Assembly: GCA_041746635.1 (NCBI GenBank)
Contig: JBGTGQ010000012.1
Coordinates: 1 to 43,973, forward strand
Length of the DNA: 43,973 nt
Reading direction: 5' to 3'
DNA from: CAMASH01 sp041746635
GTDB taxonomy: Bacteria > Verrucomicrobiota > Verrucomicrobiia > Chthoniobacterales > Terrimicrobiaceae
A program made the translations under genes and the position numbers. The notes under the pieces are model-generated. The model was not told the origin of the DNA and did no database searches. It saw nothing but the letters and a program-made list of their open reading frames with translations. Within the stretch, counting starts at the first letter, position 1, and each line of letters starts with the position of its first letter. Shown here in pieces: positions 23,269 to 30,506 of the stretch.

Positions 23269-25776
23269 CTACGCCCCCACCCTACCACGCCAGCGCGTGA
23301 CCGCGATCTCCGCGAGAAACGTCACCAGCACCGCCCCCAGAATCCAGTTTCCCAAATCGGAAAACTCCGCCTCGCGCGGGGCCTGCCACACCTCACGCAA
23401 ATCCGCGATTTCGCGCCCACCGCTCTGCTTGCTCACATCGCGGAGCGCCTGCAACCGCTCCGCCGCAAAATTCCACTCCGGATCCACCCCCGATGCCACC
23501 GGCCCGAAGGGCCACCGTTCCTTTCCCGTCTGCACCACCCCGCGCAGCCATCCGCCCGGTGGGATCGCCGCCCGCGCCGAATACCGCCCCGGCTCGATCT
23601 TTTCCCACGCCACCTCGAAGGCTTTCCCCTCCGCGCCCGCCGCCAGCAGCAACCGCGGGGGATTCTCCGCCAGCCGCCGCGTCCATTCCGCATCGTGCAG
23701 CAGATCAATCACGAGATCCTCCCCCACCACCCGCGTGCGCAGCCCCGCACCGGGCGGCGGCACATCCGGCAGCAACCATCGCACCAGCGTCTGCTCGAAA
23801 TCCCCCGCCACCGCCCACGCGCGCACCGAATCCGAATATTCCCCCGCCAGCGGAAACGACACCGCCGCCGCCCGTCCGGCCCCGCGCTGCCAGAACGCCA
23901 CCAACGGCGCCTTATATTCATCCCCTGTCACCGCCGCTGCCGCCGCCTCCGGTTTCAAATAACTCAGATTGTATCCATCCACCGCCGCCGGCCAGACCAG
24001 CGGACGCGCCGCGATTTCCAGCCAGCCGCCCGCATCCACCACCGCCACCGGATCCGTCAGAAAGGCCGACCGCGCCACCGCCACCGTCTCCTGCGCAAAA
24101 ATCCCCGGCAACTGCGACGGGTCCGCATTGAAAAAAATTCGCCCGTTCCCCCGCGCCGCCACATCCACGAGAAACGCCGCATCGCTGTCGCCCGCCGTGC
24201 CCAGCCCGATCACGCTCACCGTCGCGCCATTCTCCACCATCTCCGCCAGCAACGGCTTGTATTCCCCCGGTTCCTCGGCATCCGCCGCATCCGCGAAGAG
24301 CACCACGTGCTTTTGCCCCGCCGGAGATTTTTGCAAAGCCTCCCACGCCGCCACCAGTCCCTGATAAACAAAAATCCCCCCGCCCGCGCTCTGGATGCGC
24401 CGCACATCTGACCCCATCTTCACCGCATCCGCCCCCACCTTTGACAGCGGCACCACCACATGCGGCTCGCTATCCACTGCGAACACCGCCACCGCGTCCG
24501 ACGGACCCAGCAACTCAATCGCCCGCGCCGCGCCCTCATTCGCCAGATCCATCTTCGTGATCCCCGGCCCCGCCCCCGCCGCCATGCTGCCCGAACGGTC
24601 CAGCACGATCGCCATGGCGATCGCCAGTTTGCGATGCTCCTCCCGCAGTTCCATCGAGACCGGCAGCAACGCATCAATCGCCGACTGAAAATACCCCCCC
24701 GCGCCGAAACTAAACTTCCCCCCCGCCATCATCAACCCGCCCCCTTGCGCGTTCACAAAAAAATCCATCGCGGTCAAAAACTCCGCCGGAATCTTATGCG
24801 CCGGCACGTTATTGATCACCACCGCCCGCGCCCCGCTCAGGCTCCCCGCGTGCAGACGCAGCGAATCCGTCACCACCTCCACCTGCATCCCCTGCGCCCG
24901 CAACACCCCCGCCAGCGGATCATCCGCATACGCCGTGATCAGCAGCACACTCTGCCCCTCGCTCACCTCCACCCAACACCACGCCATGTTGTTCCCCGGA
25001 CGCGTATCCTCCCCCGGCATCAACCGTACCTCATACCGCCGCGCCCCCGGCTGCACCGACCGTCCCGCCACCCGCACCGCCGCCTTGCCCCCGCGAAGAT
25101 TCATCATTCCCTTGCCCACCACCGTTCCATCCGCCGACACCTCATACGGCACCTCCCCATCCTTCGAACCTCCCGCCTGCACCTCGAGGAGGAACCCCTC
25201 CCCCGGCCGCACGCGCTCCGGCGCCCGGATATTCTCGATCCGGTAATCCTCCCCGCCCTCGGCCGACAGCACCCGCAGGTCCAGCGGCACCCGCGCCTCG
25301 CGCAATTGCCCTGCCAATCCACCCAGATCCTCCGTGCTATAGCCATCCGTCACCGCCAGCAATCGCGCTGCCCGCCCCGACTCCATCCGGCCCAGCGCAA
25401 ACTCCGCCGCCAGCCGCAGCCGTGTCTGCGCCAGACTTGACTCGAAGGACGCTGCCATCTCTCGCAGCACCGGATACGCCGCGAAATCCACAAAGAAAAT
25501 CCGATCCTCCGCCCCCTTGTTCGCCACCAACAGCCGCTCGATTTCCGCCCTGCGCGGCTCCACCACCTCCGCCGCCGAAGCCGAACGATCCACCAGCACC
25601 CACAAATCCAACCCCGCCCCCGAACGCCGAATCTGCGGCTCCGCCAAAAACAGCACCAAGAGAAACAAACACCCCGACCGCAACGGCTGCCAAAGCCGCG
25701 CCCGCCGCAACCGCCAGGCCATCAACGCCAGCAGCGGCAGCAGCAATAACCATTGAGGAGCGGCAAAGCGAAGCAT
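23269..25776 (-). CDS. Large membrane protein with two VWA domains (BatA/glutamine-amidotransferase-like)
   Basis: This is an 835-residue membrane protein. Two hydrophobic helices start it (about 8-20 and 35-46). A first VWA-like domain follows with D63-R-S-A-S in LWVLVDRSASA. The middle (about 276-370) resembles a class I amidotransferase fold (VLLITAYADDPLAGVLRAQG). A second VWA domain has an intact MIDAS DRSGS at 393-397 and closes with FADAADAEEPGEY. A last membrane helix lies at about 811-828. This arrangement recurs in Planctomycetes and Verrucomicrobia next to aerotolerance-type operons, but no MoxR ATPase or DUF58 gene is nearby. It probably binds partners in the periplasm in a metal-dependent way. 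Confidence 0.8.
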   Translation of the reverse strand: MLRFAAPQWLLLLPLLALMAWRLRRARLWQPLRSGCLFLLVLFLAEPQIRRSGAGLDLWVLVDRSASAAEVVEPRRAEIERLLVANKGAEDRIFFVDFAAYPVLREMAASFESSLAQTRLRLAAEFALGRMESGRAARLLAVTDGYSTEDLGGLAGQLREARVPLDLRVLSAEGGEDYRIENIRAPERVRPGEGFLLEVQAGGSKDGEVPYEVSADGTVVGKGMMNLRGGKAAVRVAGRSVQPGARRYEVRLMPGEDTRPGNNMAWCWVEVSEGQSVLLITAYADDPLAGVLRAQGMQVEVVTDSLRLHAGSLSGARAVVINNVPAHKIPAEFLTAMDFFVNAQGGGLMMAGGKFSFGAGGYFQSAIDALLPVSMELREEHRKLAIAMAIVLDRSGSMAAGAGPGITKMDLANEGAARAIELLGPSDAVAVFAVDSEPHVVVPLSKVGADAVKMGSDVRRIQSAGGGIFVYQGLVAAWEALQKSPAGQKHVVLFADAADAEEPGEYKPLLAEMVENGATVSVIGLGTAGDSDAAFLVDVAARGNGRIFFNADPSQLPGIFAQETVAVARSAFLTDPVAVVDAGGWLEIAARPLVWPAAVDGYNLSYLKPEAAAAAVTGDEYKAPLVAFWQRGAGRAAAVSFPLAGEYSDSVRAWAVAGDFEQTLVRWLLPDVPPPGAGLRTRVVGEDLVIDLLHDAEWTRRLAENPPRLLLAAGAEGKAFEVAWEKIEPGRYSARAAIPPGGWLRGVVQTGKERWPFGPVASGVDPEWNFAAERLQALRDVSKQSGGREIADLREVWQAPREAEFSDLGNWILGAVLVTFLAEIAVTRWRGRVGA

Positions 25777-25884
25777 GAGCGATTGCTTTTAACACCAAGA
25801 CATCGAGAGATCCAAGGGGAAGCGAAGTTTTCTGCCAGGGCGCACAGGCGTTTGTCCATTACTGTAGCTTTAGCGTGAAAGGAC

Positions 25885-25988
25885 AACCGCAGATGGACGC
25901 AGATTTGCGCAGATTGTAATCCCAAATGGTTGATTTCCTCACTTTGAAAAAATGAAAAATCTGTGCTCATCTGCGAAAATCTGCGGTT
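25885..25988. repeat. Inverted-repeat element with ATCTGCG motifs
   Basis: The left arm starts AACCGCAGATGGACGCAGAT (25885-25904). The reverse complement of the right arm (25969-25988) matches at 17 of 20 positions. The ~100-bp element lies in the 470-bp gap 25777-26246, which has no gene and also holds the 58-bp repeat copy 2. Confidence 0.6.
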
Positions 25989-26041
25989 AAAAATTGAAAA
26001 GACAACCTGCAGGAAGGGAAAGTTACTGAACTCGGCCCGGA

Positions 26042-26099
26042 GTTGGAGTTCACGCTTTAGCGTGGGCCTTGCGGAACAGCCTAAAGGCTGGACTCCAAC
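26042..26099. repeat. 58-bp palindromic dispersed repeat, copy 2 (inverted)
   Basis: It is the inverted counterpart of 21896-21953, with 3 differences in 58 bp, located upstream of the CheB-CheR gene. Inner hairpins CACGCTTTAGCGTG and CAGCCTAAAGGCTG are perfect. Two near-identical copies 4 kb apart imply recent spreading or conversion. Confidence 0.8.
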
Positions 26100-26246
26100 G
26101 CCGGATTCCATCAGCGGGCAACTTTGGCTTCATACACCCCCCGACGGAGCGAAATGCGTGAAATGCATCGCTTCGCGTTCGGGTTCGCTGATAGAAAAAG
26201 AGCAGGTTCGTAGGTCCGAAGGGTCGTTGCTGCAACCCACCTCACC

Positions 26247-28907
26247 ATGAAACCCCCATCCAAGCCCAAAACCAAAAAACGGGCCGCTAAAGGCATCGCT
26301 AAAGCCGCCCCCGCCCAGGTTCGCGCCGCCCCATTCTTCATTGTCGGTATCGGCTCGTCGGCCGGGGGCTTTGAGGCCCTGGAACAATTTCTTCGTCATG
26401 TTCCCGGGCAGAGCGGCCTGGCCTACGTGATCATCCAACATCTGGATCCGACGCATAAGGGGATCATGCCCGAATTGCTCCAGCGGGTCACCACCATGAA
26501 GGTGCTGCAGGTCAAGGACCGCACGGTGGTCAAGCCCGATTGCGTCTATGTGATCCCGCCGAACAAAGACATGTCGATTCTCCGCGGCGTCCTGCATTTG
26601 CTCGAACCGGCGGCACCGCGAGGACTGAGGTTGCCGATTGATTTTTTTCTGCGCTCCCTGGCGCAGGATGCGGATGAGCGAAGCATCGGAGTGATCCTTT
26701 CCGGCATGGGGTCGGACGGCACGCTCGGGTTGCGCGCGATCAAGGAGAAGGCGGGGATTGTGCTGGTCCAGGAACCGACCAACGCAAAATTCGACGGCAT
26801 GCCGCGCAGCGCGATCAATGCCGGACTGGCGGACATCGTGGCGCCGGTGGAGCGATTGCCCCTTGCGATTCTGACCCTCCTCAAACGCACACCCCGACAG
26901 GTCATCATCGAGAAAAAGCCCGCCGGACCGGTCGGGAGCGCCCTCGATAAAGCCATCATTCTCATCCGGGCGCGGACCGCGCATGATTTCTCCGTTTACA
27001 AACCCTCCACCTTGATGCGGCGCATCGAACGGCGGATGGGAATTCACCAGATCGACCGCATGGAGGGCTACGTCCGCCTCTTGCGCGAAAATCCTCAGGA
27101 AGTTGATTTCCTCTTCAAGGAACTTCTCATCGGGGTCACCAACTTTTTTCGCGACGCGCCCGTCTGGGAGCAACTGAAAGAGTCGGTGATTCCCGCCCTG
27201 CTGGCGGAGCGCAAGCCGGGCCAGGTCCAGCGCGCATGGATACCCGGATGTTCCACCGGGGAGGAAGCCTACTCGCTGGCGATGGTGTTCAAAGAGGCCG
27301 TGGCCGGGCTGAAAGCGAAGCAGAATTTTGTTCTGCAAATTTTCGCGACCGATCTCGACCGGGATGCGATCAACCGGGCGCGGCGAGGATTTTACCCGGC
27401 CAACATCGCCGCCGATGTGTCGCCCGCGAGACTGAAGCGATTCTTTGTGAAGGAGGACGATGGATTTCGCATGCGCAAAGAAATTCGCGAGATGGTGATC
27501 TTTGCTCCGCAGAACCTCACGATGGATCCCCCCTTTACCAAACTGGACCTGCTGTGCTGCCGCAATCTGCTGATCTACCTGAATGCTGACCTGCAGAAAA
27601 AACTGATTCCGCTTTTTTATTACAGCCTGAATCCCGGGGGAATTCTCTTGCTCGGAAGCGCCGAGACGACGGGTGACAACACCAAACTTTTTAAATCGCT
27701 CGGCGGACGGACCCGCATTTTTCGCCGTTCCGATGAGAAGGTGCTTTCGAACAGGACAGATTTTCCTTCCGCCTTCAACACCGTCTCCCGCGAAAGAACC
27801 GAGCCTCCCACTGTGCCCACCACCTCTTCCAACCTACAAAATGCTGCCGACCAGCTCGTGCTCCGGCAATTCGCGCCGGCCGCCGTGTTGACCAATGACC
27901 AGGGGGATATTATGTACGTGAGCGGACATACCGGTTCCTACCTGGAAGCGGCGGCGGGGCGGGCGAACTGGAACATTTTCGTGATGGCGCGAGAGGGCCT
28001 GCGCTACGAACTGTCCAGTGGATTCCAGGAATCCCTGCGCGGGCAGGGAACCATCACGCTCAGGGGATTGCAGGTGGCCGGCAAAGGCGAAAAACAGCTG
28101 GTCGATATCGAGATCCGCCAACTGGATGATCCCGAGGTACTGCGTGGGATGGTGCTGATTGTTTTCAAAGATGTCGCGGAGACGGATAGCGTGCCCGTGC
28201 GAAAGACCGGGCAAAAACCAACTGCCCGTAACAAACGCGTCACCGAACTCGAACGCGAACTTATCCAAATCCGGAACGAGTCGAGGGCAACCCGGGAGGA
28301 AATGCAGGCGGCACAGGAGGAAGGTCGCGCCACCAACGAGGAACTCCAATCGACCAACGAGGAGCTTCAGTCAACCAACGAGGAACTCACCACCTCGAAG
28401 GAAGAAATGCAGTCGCTCAATGAGGAATTGCAGACGGTGAATGCCGAACTGCAAGGCAAACTCGACGAGCTTTCCCGCGCGGACAGCGACATGAAAAACC
28501 TGCTCGACAGCACCGACATCGCGACGCTCTTTCTCGACGGGAAACTTAACGTGCGACGCTACACTCCGCAGGCCGCCAAAATCATCAAACTCATCCCCGG
28601 CGACGAAGGCCGCCCCATTACCGACCTCGCCTCGGCCCTCGATTACCCCGCCCTGGCGTCGGATGCGAGGGAGGTTTTGCGGAAACTCACGCCGTTGGAG
28701 AAGTCGGTCGCGACCGGCGATGGGCGATGGTTCACCGTGCGCATCATGCCCTATCGCGCCTTGGAAGATCGAATCGATGGCGTGGTCATCACGTTTGCCA
28801 ACATCACCAAGTCGAAAACCCTCGAAGCCAAGCTGCGGAAAGGAAAGAGCCGATCCCCCGCTCCATCGGGCCAGTCAAAGCCCGGGAAACGATCCCATCA
28901 TGGCTAA
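26247..28907 (+). CDS. CheB-CheR fusion sensory protein with PAS domains
   Basis: This 886-residue cytoplasmic fusion begins with a CheB methylesterase domain without receiver: GSSAGG (active Ser about 38), IIQHLDP (His 65) and GMGSDGT (Asp 157). A CheR methyltransferase follows: the N-terminal helices (about 235-300, YKPSTLMRRIERRM) and the SAM-binding PGCSTGEEAYSLAM (333-346), with CCRNLLIYL further on. A PAS-like region (about 540-650), a coiled coil of NEELQST heptads (about 665-745) and a final PAS domain (about 755-870) close it. Such fusions usually act in two-component signalling apart from flagellar chemotaxis. It overlaps the next kinase gene by 8 bp, so the two very likely form one pathway. 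ATG at 26247 is the only suitable start. Confidence 0.93.
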   Translation: MKPPSKPKTKKRAAKGIAKAAPAQVRAAPFFIVGIGSSAGGFEALEQFLRHVPGQSGLAYVIIQHLDPTHKGIMPELLQRVTTMKVLQVKDRTVVKPDCVYVIPPNKDMSILRGVLHLLEPAAPRGLRLPIDFFLRSLAQDADERSIGVILSGMGSDGTLGLRAIKEKAGIVLVQEPTNAKFDGMPRSAINAGLADIVAPVERLPLAILTLLKRTPRQVIIEKKPAGPVGSALDKAIILIRARTAHDFSVYKPSTLMRRIERRMGIHQIDRMEGYVRLLRENPQEVDFLFKELLIGVTNFFRDAPVWEQLKESVIPALLAERKPGQVQRAWIPGCSTGEEAYSLAMVFKEAVAGLKAKQNFVLQIFATDLDRDAINRARRGFYPANIAADVSPARLKRFFVKEDDGFRMRKEIREMVIFAPQNLTMDPPFTKLDLLCCRNLLIYLNADLQKKLIPLFYYSLNPGGILLLGSAETTGDNTKLFKSLGGRTRIFRRSDEKVLSNRTDFPSAFNTVSRERTEPPTVPTTSSNLQNAADQLVLRQFAPAAVLTNDQGDIMYVSGHTGSYLEAAAGRANWNIFVMAREGLRYELSSGFQESLRGQGTITLRGLQVAGKGEKQLVDIEIRQLDDPEVLRGMVLIVFKDVAETDSVPVRKTGQKPTARNKRVTELERELIQIRNESRATREEMQAAQEEGRATNEELQSTNEELQSTNEELTTSKEEMQSLNEELQTVNAELQGKLDELSRADSDMKNLLDSTDIATLFLDGKLNVRRYTPQAAKIIKLIPGDEGRPITDLASALDYPALASDAREVLRKLTPLEKSVATGDGRWFTVRIMPYRALEDRIDGVVITFANITKSKTLEAKLRKGKSRSPAPSGQSKPGKRSHHG

Positions 28908-30441
28908 GCGTTCGCGCCGCCCCCCCGGGAAGCCCAAGGCGACAATTGCCGCCGAAGTGAAGCATCTCTCGCCCATGATGGCGGGATTATATCGCCGTGC
29001 GGCCGCGGCGGTGAAAAAACGACCCCTGTCCGAGCCGGAAAAAGCCGAGGCCGATCCCCGCCGGCTTCTGCACGAGCTGCAGGTTCACCGGATCGAACTC
29101 GAGATGCAAAATGCCACGCTCCAGGAAACGCAGGAAATGATGGAGCAATCCCTGGAGCGCTACACCGATCTCTATGATTTTGCCCCCGTCGCCTACTTCA
29201 CCCTCGACCCCGGCGGCAGCATCGAGCAGGTCAACCTGGCGGGGGCCCGCTTGGTCGGGATGGATCGGGTCGATCTGATCAGGCGGGAGTTCGCGAAATC
29301 CCTGGTGCCCGCGATGCGCGCACGGTTCCACGCCTTCCTGCAAGCGGCCCTGGCCAGCGAAGCCCGACAGACCGGTGAATTTGACCTTCTCGGGCCGGCC
29401 GCATCGCTGCGCTCGGTCAGCCTGGATGCCCAGCGCACCCAGGACCAGGCCCAGTGCCGCCTGGTGGCCACCGACATCACGGAGCGGAAGCAAGCCGAGC
29501 AGACCCGGATGAGATTGGAAGTGCTGGCCGCAACCAACCACAAGCTGGAGTTGGAGATCGTTCGTCGCGAGGAAGTCGAGCAGTCCCTGCTCGTGAGCCA
29601 GCTCCATCAGCGTAAACTGCTCAGCGAATCCAAACGGCTGCATGACAAACTCCGGCGTTTGACCCACCTGATTTTCCAGACTCTGGAGGAAGAGAGACGG
29701 CGCATCAGCCGGGAATTGCACGACCAAATCACCCAGACTTTGGTGAGTATCAGTTTCCATCTCGTCTCCGTCGCGAGCGACAAAAAGATCAAACCCCAGA
29801 TGCTCAGGTCCTCCATCCTGCGGACCCAGAAGCTTGTCGCGCAATCGGTCGAAATCATTCACAAATTCGCCCGAGACTTGCGGCCACCGGCCTTGGATCA
29901 CCTTGGCTTGATCCCCGCCCTCAACGCGTTGGTGGCGGAGTTCTCGGGCCGAACAAAAATCCCGGCTCGCTTCACCGCTGTTCCCGCGGTCGAAAAGCTG
30001 AACAGCGGGCGGCGCATCGCGATCTACCGCGTGGTGCAATCCGCGCTCTCCAATGTGGAAAAACACTCCGGGGCCAAAAACGTGGTTGTCGAAATCCAGA
30101 AGGAGGCCCACTGCATCCACCTGACCGTTGCCGATGATGGAAAATCGTTCGACACATCCCTGCTGCGCTACGGCAAAGCAGACCGGCGTCTGGGCTTGCT
30201 TGGCATGCGCGAGCGGGTCGAAATGGTCGGTGGCTCGTTTAACATCCAAAGCCATTCCGGCGAGGGCACAAGCGTACTAGTGCGGATTCCTCTCACCGGT
30301 CGCAAGCTCCCGCTTCCCTCCAAGTCGAAAAATGCCCGGGCGCCCAAAAGAATCCCCGCCGCTCAAGGTTTCGCCGGGTGGCGCGTCTCGGAGCGCGGAG
30401 AAAAATCCGCAAGAGAGGAGCAACATCGTAAGCGAGCGTGA
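28900..30441 (+). CDS. PAS-domain sensor histidine kinase (NarL/DegS-type HisKA_3)
   Basis: This 513-residue kinase has no membrane segment. A basic N-terminus is followed by LLHELQVHRIELEMQN (about 56-71), then a PAS domain (about 85-195, YDFAPVAYFTLDPGGSI). The HisKA_3 dimerisation helix holds EEERRRISRELHDQITQTL with phospho-acceptor His at about 274. The ATPase domain has ALSNVEKHS (N-box, about 382-390), VADDGKSF and LGLLGMRERVEMVGGSF. A basic tail of some 45 residues follows. ATG at 28900 is taken because it overlaps the CheB-CheR stop. No response regulator follows, so the target is elsewhere. Its input is probably soluble, or the partner CheB-CheR protein. Confidence 0.9.
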   Translation: MAKRSRRPPGKPKATIAAEVKHLSPMMAGLYRRAAAAVKKRPLSEPEKAEADPRRLLHELQVHRIELEMQNATLQETQEMMEQSLERYTDLYDFAPVAYFTLDPGGSIEQVNLAGARLVGMDRVDLIRREFAKSLVPAMRARFHAFLQAALASEARQTGEFDLLGPAASLRSVSLDAQRTQDQAQCRLVATDITERKQAEQTRMRLEVLAATNHKLELEIVRREEVEQSLLVSQLHQRKLLSESKRLHDKLRRLTHLIFQTLEEERRRISRELHDQITQTLVSISFHLVSVASDKKIKPQMLRSSILRTQKLVAQSVEIIHKFARDLRPPALDHLGLIPALNALVAEFSGRTKIPARFTAVPAVEKLNSGRRIAIYRVVQSALSNVEKHSGAKNVVVEIQKEAHCIHLTVADDGKSFDTSLLRYGKADRRLGLLGMRERVEMVGGSFNIQSHSGEGTSVLVRIPLTGRKLPLPSKSKNARAPKRIPAAQGFAGWRVSERGEKSAREEQHRKRA

Positions 30442-30506
30442 GAGGCTCGTCCGTTGGGGCATTTTGCTCAAGAATCACCCCAGGCGGCGGTTCAAGGTGG
30501 AAAGGG

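Noticed and set aside
23493..24131. Pro/Ala-rich plus-strand frames opposite the VWA gene
   Set aside because: Composition is typical of the antisense of a GC-rich gene; no start context or family match.
28333..28440. Short tandem repeats every 21 bp that could look like a CRISPR-type array
   Set aside because: They are in frame inside the CheB-CheR gene and encode NEELQST heptads of a coiled coil. There are no spacers.
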